Assembly: GCA_937976315.1 (NCBI GenBank)
Contig: CALJRR010000027.1
Coordinates: 1-17,519 of the forward strand
Length of the DNA stretch: 17,519 nucleotides
Direction: 5' to 3'
Origin: an uncultured Candidatus Saccharibacteria bacterium
GTDB taxonomy: Bacteria > Patescibacteriota > Saccharimonadia > Saccharimonadales > Saccharimonadaceae
In this document: positions 7,894 to 15,219 of the stretch, piece by piece
Layout of the letters: each line of letters opens with the position of its first letter
Numbering within the stretch: the stretch's first letter is position 1
Program-made: the position numbers and the translations under genes
The notes under the pieces: model-generated
The model's database searches: none
Seen by the model: the letters and a program-made list of their open reading frames with translations, nothing else
What the model was told of the DNA's origin: nothing

Positions 7894-9003
7894 CTAGGAA
7901 AACAGTCCTCGTTTTTTCGCGCCCTTAAATTGCTCCAAAAGCTCCTTCTGTTTTTTGGTTAATTTGGTTGGCGTATCAACAATAACACCCACAATATGCG
8001 GACCACGAGATTCACTATGTAAGTGCGGCACGCCATGACCCGACAACTTGAAGTCTGTACCGCTCTGAGTGCCCGCCGGGATTTTCATCGTTATTACGCC
8101 GTCCACAGTTTCCACGTCAATTTCCGTTCCCAGTGCCGCATCAACCATAGAAATATGTTCTTCGCTAAGAATAATATTGCCCTCACGAGTGAATTTTTTA
8201 TGCGCCTTAACGCGAATGTGGACATATAAATCGCCTCTACTGCCATCGGCAACTGCTTCGCCACGATCACGTAGACGAATTGTCGCGCCATCATCAATTC
8301 CCGCCGGAATTTTAATAGTGATATCCTGATTCTGTCGGGTCGTGCCTTTTCCTCGACAAACTGAACATTCTTTTTCAGGAACTTTTCCCTTACCGTGACA
8401 AGTTTCACAAACAACCGCCTGCTGAATTTGCCCAAACAGCGAATTCATCGTTCGAGTTTGCTGACCCGCACCCTTACAGGTTGGGCACGTTTTCATTCCA
8501 AATCCAGGCTCGGCGCCATCGCCATGGCAATGTTCACATTCAACATCCAGCATTAAACTAATTTTCTTTTCTACACCAAATACCGCGTCCTCAAAACTTA
8601 ATGTTACACTAGTTTCAACATCACGCCCACGCGAACGACCATTCCCAGAACCGCCAGCTGCACCACCGAAGAATTGACTAAAAATATCACCTAGTCCACC
8701 GTCACCAAAATCAAAGTGAACATTTTGACCGCCGAATCCACCAAATCCTTCAAACGGATTGCCAGAAAATCCGCCACCAGAAGAACCACCAACGCCAGCA
8801 TGACCAAATTGATCATAACGCTGTCGCTTCTGTTTGTCTTTCAGAACCTCATAGGCTTCATTAATTTCCTTAAATTTAGCCTCGTCGCCACCCTGTTTGT
8901 CAGGATGATATTTAATTGCTAATTTACGAAAAGCCTTTTTTATCTCATCTTCAGAAGCGGTCTTTGGAACGCCCAATATTTCATAATAATCACGCTTGCT
9001 CAT
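7894..9003 (-). CDS. dnaJ: Chaperone DnaJ (Hsp40)
   Basis: 369 residues, full length. J domain 4-68 with HPD at 33-35. A Gly/Phe-rich linker spans about 70-125. Four CxxCxGxG zinc repeats start at 156 (CEHCHGDG), 173 (CPTCKGAG), 199 (CETCHGKG) and 213 (CSVCRGKG). C-terminal peptide-binding domains run to about 350. DnaJ delivers unfolded clients to DnaK and stimulates its ATPase. It is a separate transcription unit from dnaK, with a dnaK terminator between them and its own perfect CIRCE and promoter. The -10 (TATAAT) ends 9 nt before the ATG, so the leader would be only 2-3 nt; an AAGG lies too close to the start to act normally. Confidence 0.97.
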   Translation of the reverse strand: MSKRDYYEILGVPKTASEDEIKKAFRKLAIKYHPDKQGGDEAKFKEINEAYEVLKDKQKRQRYDQFGHAGVGGSSGGGFSGNPFEGFGGFGGQNVHFDFGDGGLGDIFSQFFGGAAGGSGNGRSRGRDVETSVTLSFEDAVFGVEKKISLMLDVECEHCHGDGAEPGFGMKTCPTCKGAGQQTRTMNSLFGQIQQAVVCETCHGKGKVPEKECSVCRGKGTTRQNQDITIKIPAGIDDGATIRLRDRGEAVADGSRGDLYVHIRVKAHKKFTREGNIILSEEHISMVDAALGTEIDVETVDGVITMKIPAGTQSGTDFKLSGHGVPHLHSESRGPHIVGVIVDTPTKLTKKQKELLEQFKGAKKRGLFS

Positions 9004-9012
9004 ACCTTATAT

Positions 9013-9041
9013 ATTATACGCGTTTAGCACTCTCAGTGCAA
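9013..9041 (-). promoter_or_regulatory. dnaJ promoter
   Basis: TTGCAC (9036-9041), a 17-nt spacer and TATAAT (9013-9018). The -35 lies inside the CIRCE spacer, so HrcA binding would block it directly. Confidence 0.85.
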
Positions 9042-9050
9042 GAGTGCTAA
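9024..9050 (-). promoter_or_regulatory. CIRCE operator of dnaJ (perfect arms)
   Basis: TTAGCACTC, 9-nt spacer, GAGTGCTAA: an exact match to the consensus HrcA binding site, spanning the dnaJ -35. Confidence 0.97.
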
Positions 9051-9054
9051 GTCC

Positions 9055-9086
9055 AAAAAAGGCCACCCTTTTTATCGAGCAGCCTT
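9055..9086 (-). terminator. Rho-independent terminator after dnaK
   Basis: On the minus strand a 10-bp stem AAGGCTGCTC/GGGTGGCCTT (9077-9086 and 9059-9068, three G-U pairs) with an 8-nt loop runs into a T tract (9055-9060). It lies 20 nt past the dnaK stop and ends 5 nt before the dnaJ CIRCE. Confidence 0.8.
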
Positions 9087-9105
9087 CTTTGCAAAGACGT
9101 TAGGT

Positions 9106-10995
9106 TTATTTTTCGTCGACAATTTCGCCTTCGACCGGCTCGTCTTTATCAGACTTTTTGTCGCCAGCTTCGTCAGCTTTTTTATCGTCGGCTGATTGTT
9201 GATACATCTTGGACCCAATTGGCATAATCGCGTCGTTCAAGGCTTTAATTGCAGCATCCAATTCGTCCTTATCCTCAGAATCTTTGTGCTTTTCAGCCTC
9301 TTCGACAGCCTTTTCAATCGCTTGCTTATCATCGTCAGAAATCTTATCTTTGAATTCGTCCGGCATTTTCTTTGCCTGATAAATAGCGTTTTCAAGCTGA
9401 TTCTTCGTGTCAATAGTTTCGCGTTTTTTCTTGTCTTCGTCCGCGTGAAGTTCGGCTTCTTTTTGTGCCTTCTCAATATCTTCCTTGCTCATATTGCCAG
9501 AGTTTTGGATAGTGATTGATTGCTCCTTGCCGGTTCCCTTGTCTTTAGCTGTAACGTTAAGAATACCGTTGGCGTCAATATTAAAGGTCACTTCAATTTG
9601 AGGCACACCGCGTGGTGCTGGCGCAATACCATCAAGCACAAAACGACCCAAGCTCTTATTGTCATTAGCAAACTCGCGTTCACCTTGAAGAACGTGAATT
9701 TCCACCTGAGGCTGGTTATCCGCAGCTGTCGAGAAAACTTCACTCTTGCTTGTTGGAATCGTCGTATTTCGGTCAATCAACTTCGTCGACACGCCGCCCA
9801 TCGTCTCAATTCCAAGAGAAAGCGGAGTCACGTCCAGAAGCAACACGTCCTTAACATCACCAGCCAAGACGCCGCCTTGAATTGCAGCACCAACAGCCAC
9901 AACCTCATCTGGGTTCACGCCTTGCATCGGATCTTTTCCAAAGAAATTCTTCACACGCTCAACCACAGCTGGCATACGAGTCATTCCACCAACCATAACT
10001 ACATTGTTAATGTCGGACTTAGAAAGTTTAGCGTCCTTCAAAGCCTTTTCTACTGGACCATCCAAGCGATCCAATAGACCCTTAACCAAGTCTTCCAACT
10101 TAGCACGACTCAAGCTCATCTCAAAGTGCTTTGGACCATCAGCATCAGCAGTGATAAATGGAATGTTGACTTCATATTCAGTAACCGTCGACAATTCTTT
10201 CTTCGCTTTTTCAGCCTCATCCTTTAGGCGTTGCATTGCTGCATTATCTTTACGAAGATCAATCCCTTCCTTTGACTTGAAGTCATCCAAGAAGTAGTTA
10301 ACAATAGCGTTGTCGAAATCCTCGCCACCAAGGTGTGTATCACCATTGGTTGCCTTAACCTCAAACACGCCGTCGCCTAGTTCCAATACCGACACGTCAA
10401 ACGTACCGCCACCAAGGTCGAACACCACGATAGTTTCGTCGTTCTTACCCTTCTCCAGACCGTACGCTAAAGCCGCAGCTGTTGGTTCGTTGATAATACG
10501 CTTAACTTCCAATCCAGCAATTTTACCAGCGTCTTTAGTTGCTTGACGCTGTGAATCGTCAAAGTAAGCTGGCACCGTAATCACTGCCTCCGTTACCTTT
10601 TCACCCAAGAAAGCTTCGGCGTCAGCCTTGATTTTACTAAGAATCATTGCTGAAACTTCTTCTGGCGTATATTCCTTATCGCCCATTTCGACTGCCACGC
10701 CAGTACCTTTTTTAACAATCTTGTACGGCATGATATCCAAGTCTTTTTGTACTTCCTTATCATCAAACTTACGACCAATCAAACGCTTAACGCCGTAAAT
10801 CGTGTTTTTTGGGTTTGTTACACGCTGACGCTGAGCAACTTGACCGACAAGTCGTTCGCCCTTTTTATTGACCGCAACTACAGATGGCGTAGTACGATTA
10901 CCTTCGGCGTTAGAAATTACCTCTGGCTTTCCAGCCAACATATACGCAAATGCGCTGTTGGTTGTACCGAGGTCAATACCAATAATTTTACCCAT
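9106..10995 (-). CDS. dnaK: Chaperone DnaK (Hsp70)
   Basis: 629 residues, full length. The N-terminal ATPase domain shows GIDLGTTNSAFAY (5-17), VITVPAYFDDSQRQATKDAG, INEPTAAALAYG and DLGGGTFDVSVLE. The hydrophobic linker DVLLLDVTPLSLGIETMGG leads to the substrate-binding beta domain, then an alpha lid and an acidic/lysine-rich tail ending EGEIVDEK. It is the ATP-dependent cytosolic foldase working with DnaJ and GrpE, all present here. The start is backed by AAAGGGG ahead of the ATG. The gene is monocistronic, with a terminator after it, and is controlled by two CIRCE elements, one over the -35 and one starting at about +1. The leader is about 80 nt, unlike the leaderless neighbours. Confidence 0.98.
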   Translation of the reverse strand: MGKIIGIDLGTTNSAFAYMLAGKPEVISNAEGNRTTPSVVAVNKKGERLVGQVAQRQRVTNPKNTIYGVKRLIGRKFDDKEVQKDLDIMPYKIVKKGTGVAVEMGDKEYTPEEVSAMILSKIKADAEAFLGEKVTEAVITVPAYFDDSQRQATKDAGKIAGLEVKRIINEPTAAALAYGLEKGKNDETIVVFDLGGGTFDVSVLELGDGVFEVKATNGDTHLGGEDFDNAIVNYFLDDFKSKEGIDLRKDNAAMQRLKDEAEKAKKELSTVTEYEVNIPFITADADGPKHFEMSLSRAKLEDLVKGLLDRLDGPVEKALKDAKLSKSDINNVVMVGGMTRMPAVVERVKNFFGKDPMQGVNPDEVVAVGAAIQGGVLAGDVKDVLLLDVTPLSLGIETMGGVSTKLIDRNTTIPTSKSEVFSTAADNQPQVEIHVLQGEREFANDNKSLGRFVLDGIAPAPRGVPQIEVTFNIDANGILNVTAKDKGTGKEQSITIQNSGNMSKEDIEKAQKEAELHADEDKKKRETIDTKNQLENAIYQAKKMPDEFKDKISDDDKQAIEKAVEEAEKHKDSEDKDELDAAIKALNDAIMPIGSKMYQQSADDKKADEAGDKKSDKDEPVEGEIVDEK

Positions 10996-11046
10996 ATGAT
11001 TCCCCTTTCTGTTATAATCACATCTGGTCTATATCTTATATTCATT

Positions 11047-11073
11047 CTAGCACTCTTTCGTGGCGAGTGCCAA
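11047..11073 (-). promoter_or_regulatory. Second (downstream) CIRCE of dnaK, imperfect arms
   Basis: On the minus strand TTGGCACTC, 9 nt, GAGTGCTAG. It begins at about the predicted start point, so it is transcribed. Its two mismatches become G-U pairs in RNA, allowing a 9-bp 5' hairpin in the mRNA. The arms are identical to those of the hrcA CIRCE. Confidence 0.9.
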
Positions 11074-11080
11074 CTATCTC

Positions 11081-11109
11081 AGTATAAATAATTAGCACTC
11101 TCATGTCAA
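11081..11109 (-). promoter_or_regulatory. dnaK promoter
   Basis: TTGACA (11104-11109), a 17-nt spacer and TATACT (11081-11086), near consensus. The -35 lies inside the spacer of the upstream CIRCE. Confidence 0.9.
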
Positions 11110-11118
11110 GAGTGCTAA
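11092..11118 (-). promoter_or_regulatory. First (upstream) CIRCE of dnaK, perfect arms
   Basis: TTAGCACTC, 9-nt spacer, GAGTGCTAA, an exact consensus HrcA site overlapping the -35 of dnaK. Confidence 0.97.
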
Positions 11119-11135
11119 TAGCTGTTTTTTACAAT

Positions 11136-12344
11136 TTAATTGCCAGAACGACGATACGGCCAATAAGTTCCTGGTCTTGTCCAAAAATCTATTTCAGGCC
11201 TTCCCCAATCAACTTCCGCCCATTCGGTTTTTCGCCACGGAAAGTCTGATACATCAAATGTTCTAGAGCCATATTCTCCTTTTGGATCAAGTACTGAGAA
11301 CAGCTCGCCAGTCTCCCACGGATCAGTACCAAAAACTGCCTTTTCTTGATAGCCACATTCTGCATTAAATGCATGACACCAAGCGTTTGTATCTGTAGCA
11401 ACAAGACCATATTTCTTAGCTGCCTTAATTAATAGGCGCGTCATCGGATTGTATGGTTGAGATGTATTAGGGTCATAATCAGGATCAACATCGGCAGATA
11501 ATCTTGCCCATTGTCCGTGTCTTGGCGAGAAAGGAGCTTGATTTTCCGGAGCCTTGCCGTCCGATAATTGCGCTGGCCACGAAGGTTCTAATCCACGTGC
11601 AAAATTCGCCGTAGTAAATGCCAAAGCATGATCAATATAACCTCGACGTATTTCCGATATGCCAATAAAACCGAGCGAGTTGTGCATACAAACTACAGCA
11701 GAACCGCCACCCTGGCATTGCGTAGCATAATTCGTCTTAGCTAAATCAACAAAACCAGGTTTTGCCAGAGAAAACCCTCCGGTAGCAGCAGTCCAGTGTT
11801 TTGGTGTACCATCTTTTGCAGGTTCCACAAAAAAATACTCACGCATAATACCTGTAGCTATGTCATAAATCGCCATACCAAGGTCACCGTTCTGAGCAGG
11901 TTTTGCAAAATGTGGCCAAGGAATTTTACCTAATAAATAATGCGATATTTCATCTGCAGTAATTCCGTAACCGCGACATTTATCCATATATTGATATTCA
12001 CAACGAGGATGAGACGAATCAACCAGATATGTTGCAATTGGTCTAGTGCCTTGCGCGCTAGTATTTATACCGGTCTTTGCGCCAAACGCACCAGCTCCCC
12101 ATGGAGTTGGAGAATTGTCATCCATCCATTTTGCCATCGCGTCTGAATTAGGAGCTAATGGCATATTACTGACGTCTCGCTGCCAGATTGTTCCTTTGCC
12201 TATATAATTTGGCGCATACATCGACTCTAAAACAGCTCCGGGAAATTTATCAGCATCTACAGTTACCCATTCACCATTTCGGAATATGCATGGCTCAGTC
12301 GCTAACCAGCGACCAGGGGTTGACTGCCAAACTCGCATTGTCAT
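11136..12344 (-). CDS. Secreted/phage-tail-like protein, unknown function
   Basis: 402 residues from ATG 12342-12344 (MTMRVWQ). An ORF start at 12374 would overlap the upstream gene; a GGGGG lies about 10 nt before the chosen ATG. The N-terminus (VWQSTPGRWL, then IFRNGEWVTVD) is the short WxxG.W repeat style seen at the start of tail-fibre-like proteins. The central part has GDLGMAIYDIATGIMREYFF, followed by GGFSL, IRRGYIDHALAFTT and LLIKAAKKYGLVATDTNAW. This is the order I associate with actinobacterial secreted proteins and mycobacteriophage minor tail proteins. Several cysteines are present. There is no signal peptide or membrane helix, so its route outside, if it leaves, is not self-encoded. 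The gene follows the beta-rich protein by 1 nt and is last in the cassette. No terminator is visible before the dnaK CIRCE. Confidence 0.7.
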   Translation of the reverse strand: MTMRVWQSTPGRWLATEPCIFRNGEWVTVDADKFPGAVLESMYAPNYIGKGTIWQRDVSNMPLAPNSDAMAKWMDDNSPTPWGAGAFGAKTGINTSAQGTRPIATYLVDSSHPRCEYQYMDKCRGYGITADEISHYLLGKIPWPHFAKPAQNGDLGMAIYDIATGIMREYFFVEPAKDGTPKHWTAATGGFSLAKPGFVDLAKTNYATQCQGGGSAVVCMHNSLGFIGISEIRRGYIDHALAFTTANFARGLEPSWPAQLSDGKAPENQAPFSPRHGQWARLSADVDPDYDPNTSQPYNPMTRLLIKAAKKYGLVATDTNAWCHAFNAECGYQEKAVFGTDPWETGELFSVLDPKGEYGSRTFDVSDFPWRKTEWAEVDWGRPEIDFWTRPGTYWPYRRSGN

Positions 12345-12345
12345 C

Positions 12346-13110
12346 TTATATAACCCCCAACACCTTAATGCCACCTATACGTAGAACACCACCAGGTGAT
12401 GACCACATAAGAAACTTGATCCTATCGCCCCAAGAAGTCGTATCGTGAGTGCCATCATATGACATAGAAATCCCTGTAGGTGACGTTACGCTAATTATGC
12501 GACCCTTACGACGAACCTTCCAAACGCCAATAGCAGATGCATCTCTCCTAAAAATTCCGCCTGGTATAGGACGAACATGTATTTGAGTTCCATCTATAAA
12601 AAATTGAATTTCTGGACCACCGCCACCACTACTGGTAGTCGTCATATTCAACGCGAATCCTGATCCACGAGAAGTTGGCCACTCTTTAACGTCGATATCT
12701 ATTTCAACGTCGTCTGTTAGTGGCTCAATAATTTGAAGCAAATGAGAGTTGGAACTACTACGGATCTCATTATTGCCCGCTAAAGCTGAAACAGCCGTAT
12801 AGCCTTCTGGCGCACACCAACGTATTCGACGAGCACCAACGATAGGAAACTCACGACCGTAACGTACACGATGCACGGTAGGCGCACTTGCCGGAACTAA
12901 AGATTCACCAGCTGTACCACGAAAATCATCAGCCGAAAGCAACTGAAGATTTGTTGGCTTACCGTACACTCTCGTCCAGGTTGCATCGCCAATCGATAAA
13001 TATCCCGGCAGCGCTTCAGCTGTAATTGTTACCGTGCGCTCACCACTACCAGGCACTGAAACCTGGCCACTTATAATATCTTGCCCCATTTTATAACGGA
13101 GGCCGACCAT
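12346..13110 (-). CDS. Beta-rich surface-type protein; probable C-terminal half of a frameshifted gene
   Basis: 254 residues from ATG 13110, which has no Shine-Dalgarno. The N-terminal part (to about residue 52, ending in the ATWTRVYG strand) looks like the end of a small beta domain of the type 'TVTIPxxxGVxYxxxG...GxxTVTAxAxxGYxL...W'. The beginning of that domain (ADNTVTVPS) is encoded in frame upstream of the ATG but without a start codon. The remainder is beta-strand-rich with a Gly tract (SSGGGGPEIQFFIDG) and resembles lectin-like sandwich domains; I do not recognise the family. The reading frame opens at a stop overlapping the 3' end of the 127-residue gene in the -1 frame, so the two are probably one broken gene. 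No signal peptide. Confidence 0.7.
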   Translation of the reverse strand: MVGLRYKMGQDIISGQVSVPGSGERTVTITAEALPGYLSIGDATWTRVYGKPTNLQLLSADDFRGTAGESLVPASAPTVHRVRYGREFPIVGARRIRWCAPEGYTAVSALAGNNEIRSSSNSHLLQIIEPLTDDVEIDIDVKEWPTSRGSGFALNMTTTSSGGGGPEIQFFIDGTQIHVRPIPGGIFRRDASAIGVWKVRRKGRIISVTSPTGISMSYDGTHDTTSWGDRIKFLMWSSPGGVLRIGGIKVLGVI

Positions 13111-13136
13111 ACTAGGGACAGTAACTGTATTGTCGG

Positions 13137-13520
13137 CTATGGAAAAGACGGTGGACTGGCGCTAACCGGTATAGGCTGAGACATACCTGAATCTCGAGCC
13201 CAAATAACCGGCACACCATATTTAGTCGTTTCCGTTGGAGGAGTAGATCCGTATTCTATCCAATATCCCTGAGCCTGAGCCTGCATCTGAGGAGTCCATT
13301 GCGTAGTTCCACCACCACCCCCTCCAGTAGGAATTGCATTAATTTTTGCAACAAGCGGTGACGCCAACTTGTCTTCAGTAATTGCCGCATTTTGAATAGC
13401 ATCTTTTCCAACAGTGGACGGCTTCAAATCTCCAGATTCTGTGTGAATTTGTCGCAAATATTCATTTAATATTATGCCCCAATTTCCATCGTCGCCACCA
13501 GGCTGCGGTAACCTTGCCAT
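13137..13520 (-). CDS. 'LPQPGGDDGNWG' protein; probable N-terminal half of a frameshifted gene
   Basis: 127 residues with a GGGAGG Shine-Dalgarno. The N-terminus MARLPQPGGDDGNWGIILNEYL is a recurrent module in Saccharibacteria and some phage-like surface proteins. It is followed by a 'GDLKPSTVGKDAIQNAAITEDKL' linker (each half under 20 residues of low complexity), a Gly6 hinge, and YGVPVIWARD, a strand that elsewhere leads into a beta domain. It stops at TAG (13137-13139) right after SPPSFP, just where that beta domain should begin. Adding one T in the TTTT run (13143-13146 on the opposite strand as AAAA) would join it to the downstream ORF. No signal peptide. The upstream region to 13603 is AT-rich but has no clear promoter. 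Confidence 0.75.
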   Translation of the reverse strand: MARLPQPGGDDGNWGIILNEYLRQIHTESGDLKPSTVGKDAIQNAAITEDKLASPLVAKINAIPTGGGGGGTTQWTPQMQAQAQGYWIEYGSTPPTETTKYGVPVIWARDSGMSQPIPVSASPPSFP

Positions 13521-13603
13521 CTTATCCTCCCTGTATGCAAACTAACCTTTAGCTTTTATCCTATAATATATAATTACTGTAAAAATTGCAAAATATTATC
13601 AAA

Positions 13604-13816
13604 TTACATGCCGCCATAACGACTTGCACCATACGCAGAAGTTTTAGCAATAGCAACCTGACGAGGCTGTTTCTGCTGATACATAAAATCGACTATCGAT
13701 CGTACAATCGTTCCGCCGCCCATAACAAACAATCCTGCAATTCCAACGTTTTTAAGAAATTCCCGACGGTCCATCGGTTTCTCTAATAATTCGTTAACTT
13801 GAATTGGTGTGTTCAT
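13604..13816 (-). CDS. Small twin-arginine signal protein
   Basis: 70 residues with a good GAGG Shine-Dalgarno before the ATG at 13814-13816. A short polar n-region leads to the Tat motif DRREFLK (16-22), then a moderately hydrophobic h-region (about 24-40). No convincing signal peptidase site follows, so the protein may stay as a Tat-inserted membrane anchor. After it come only about 30 residues, rich in Gln/Arg, ending AYGASRYGGM. Tat proteins are exported folded, and such a tiny one cannot carry a usual cofactor domain. It lies directly downstream of tatC but has its own strong promoter (13855-13883) with a palindrome over the -10. Its neighbours downstream are surface-type proteins without signals. 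Confidence 0.85.
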   Translation of the reverse strand: MNTPIQVNELLEKPMDRREFLKNVGIAGLFVMGGGTIVRSIVDFMYQQKQPRQVAIAKTSAYGASRYGGM

Positions 13817-13846
13817 AGTTTCCTCTTTTTTTGTTTTTTCTATTGT

Positions 13847-13868
13847 TGTGGTAAATTATATCACCACA
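13847..13868. repeat. Palindrome over the -10 of the Tat-signal gene
   Basis: Perfect arms TGTGGT and ACCACA separated by 10 nt that contain the TATAAT box. Likely an operator; without a T-run it is a poor terminator for tatC, although it lies 23 nt downstream of the tatC stop. Confidence 0.5.
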
Positions 13869-13883
13869 TATTGAAGTATGCAA
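13855..13883 (-). promoter_or_regulatory. Promoter of the Tat-signal protein gene
   Basis: TTGCAT (13878-13883), a 17-nt spacer and a perfect TATAAT (13855-13860). It gives a leader of about 35 nt with an A-rich tract and GAGG. Confidence 0.8.
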
Positions 13884-13890
13884 ATATATT

Positions 13891-15042
13891 CTATACAAGC
13901 TTTACAGATCTAGAAGGAACGGATACCGAAACAGACCGAGATGGTATAGAAAATCCATCCACCGATCGAGACAAAGATCTTCTTATTGGCACAGGTTTTG
14001 AGACTGTTTTCTTCGGAATAACCACCTTCTTATTTGCTACTGGAGATGGTTTTTCTGTCTTCATTGCCACGAATCCATCAAGCGAGCGACGATTAACCAA
14101 TGTATGATTTGATGCTGGCTTCTTCACTAGAATTGGCGTCTCTGGCTCGGAACAAACAGGCACTTTCTTTGCTTCCATAGGACGCGGTTTGATATCTTTT
14201 GCAGTATGATTTGCCGACTCATTATCTACGGCGACCGAACGAGTCGACAAACCGTCTTTCGATTTTTTATCCGCTCGTTTACGGTTTTTCAATAGAATAA
14301 TTACTATACCCACTTGATACATCACAATCATCGGAGCCGCTAATAGCAATTGATTTACAGCATCTGGAGTTGGAGAGATAACCGCAGCAAACACCACAGA
14401 CCAAAGAATAACATGCCGCTGACCAGACATTAACATCCGGGGAGTCATTGGCTTTATACGATTTATGATTGTCATAAATAGCGGTAATTGAAATAACAAT
14501 GCCCCGGCGAGCAAATATGTCATTACAAACGAAAGATATGACTCAACCGTCAGCATAGGGCTGATGTTTTTCAAGTCAAAACTAGTCAAGAATTGAATAG
14601 CTGCCGGCAACGCTAGAAAGTATGAAAAAGCAACGCCGACTGCCGCCAGCAATAAAGAACTTAGAGAATATCCAAGCACTCCTCGCAGCGTCGTTTTCTC
14701 GACCGCAGGCATAACAAAGCGATATATATGATATAGCGCAACAGGTAGCGCTCCAATCATCGCAGCATAAATACACACTTGTACGGCAAAATTAAAAGCA
14801 CCCCCTGGCGTTAAATACACCAAAGATAGATTATTTCCAAGCGGCTTAAGTAATAACGCTACAATTTTATCGAAAAATGGATACACCGCCGCACCAGTTG
14901 CTAAAAAAGCAAGCGCAACAATAGCAAGTCGCCATTGCAACTCTCGGATGTGATCCATAAATACTGGCGATGAACCAGAAACTTGCGACGAATTACTTGT
15001 CTTTCGCTTCGCCAGATTGCGATGCACTACTCTTTTCATCAT
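13891..15042 (-). CDS. tatC: Sec-independent translocase subunit TatC with long C-terminal tail
   Basis: 383 residues. The TatC hallmark FMDHIRELQWRL is at 28-39, followed by six membrane helices to about residue 251, including LTPGGAF, the Pro-containing loops and ISPTPDAVNQ. TatC binds the twin-arginine motif of folded export substrates and docks TatA. TatC is usually about 240-260 residues. Here 252-383 is an extra cytoplasmic, basic, Ser/Pro/Lys-rich tail containing RRSLDGF (318-324) and SRSVDGF (358-364), then PSRSVSV and PSRSVKL repeats. The start at 15042 overlaps tatA by 50 nt and follows AAGGAGG, which also encodes TatA residues, so the true start could be 15039 or the Met at 14958. 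No TatB is present. Confidence 0.92.
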   Translation of the reverse strand: MMKRVVHRNLAKRKTSNSSQVSGSSPVFMDHIRELQWRLAIVALAFLATGAAVYPFFDKIVALLLKPLGNNLSLVYLTPGGAFNFAVQVCIYAAMIGALPVALYHIYRFVMPAVEKTTLRGVLGYSLSSLLLAAVGVAFSYFLALPAAIQFLTSFDLKNISPMLTVESYLSFVMTYLLAGALLFQLPLFMTIINRIKPMTPRMLMSGQRHVILWSVVFAAVISPTPDAVNQLLLAAPMIVMYQVGIVIILLKNRKRADKKSKDGLSTRSVAVDNESANHTAKDIKPRPMEAKKVPVCSEPETPILVKKPASNHTLVNRRSLDGFVAMKTEKPSPVANKKVVIPKKTVSKPVPIRRSLSRSVDGFSIPSRSVSVSVPSRSVKLV

Positions 15043-15178
15043 CCTCCTTGAACGCTGTCTTTAGCTCTCTTGCTGATGAACCGATACTTCGCGCCAACTC
15101 GGGCAATCTTTTTGCACCAAACAATATAAGTAAAATAACTAGTATTACAACCAGCTCCGGAACGCCAATCTGTGGCAT
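14993..15178 (-). CDS. tatA: Sec-independent translocase subunit TatA
   Basis: 61 residues. A short N-terminal membrane helix (about 7-19) is followed by the FGAKRLPELARSIG hinge and amphipathic helix (20-44), and then a charged tail. It is the pore-forming partner of TatC. With only TatA and TatC this is a minimal Tat system in which TatA presumably also does the TatB job. AGGGGG lies 7 nt before the ATG. It is transcribed together with tatC from a promoter that overlaps, in the opposite direction, the promoter of the plus-strand gene. Confidence 0.95.
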   Translation of the reverse strand: MPQIGVPELVVILVILLILFGAKRLPELARSIGSSARELKTAFKEDDEKSSASQSGEAKDK

Positions 15179-15190
15179 AACACATCCCCC

Positions 15191-15219
15191 TTGTTTTTAT
15201 AGTATTACTCCTCTATTAT
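15191..15219 (+). promoter_or_regulatory. Promoter of the plus-strand LPxTG-like gene
   Basis: TTGTTT (15191-15196), a 17-nt spacer and TATTAT (15214-15219), about 30 nt before the ATG. It shares its -10 bases with the opposing tatA -10. Confidence 0.55.

Noticed and set aside
9520..10077. 185-codon plus-strand frame inside dnaK
   Set aside because: It is antisense to the highly conserved dnaK coding region, so it is a codon-usage shadow.
11119..11141. CAATT-T-AATTG palindrome as terminator after the 402-residue gene
   Set aside because: The stem is short, AT-only and lacks a T-run on the transcribed strand; it overlaps the gene end by chance.
12345..12374. Longer start at 12374 for the 402-residue protein
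   Set aside because: It would overlap the end of the beta-rich gene; ATG 12344 follows that stop directly and has a G-rich ribosome site.
11136..13520. The surface cassette as a complete prophage or contractile injection system
   Set aside because: Only tail-fibre-like style is visible; no capsid, sheath, baseplate, terminase or lysis genes are present in the window.
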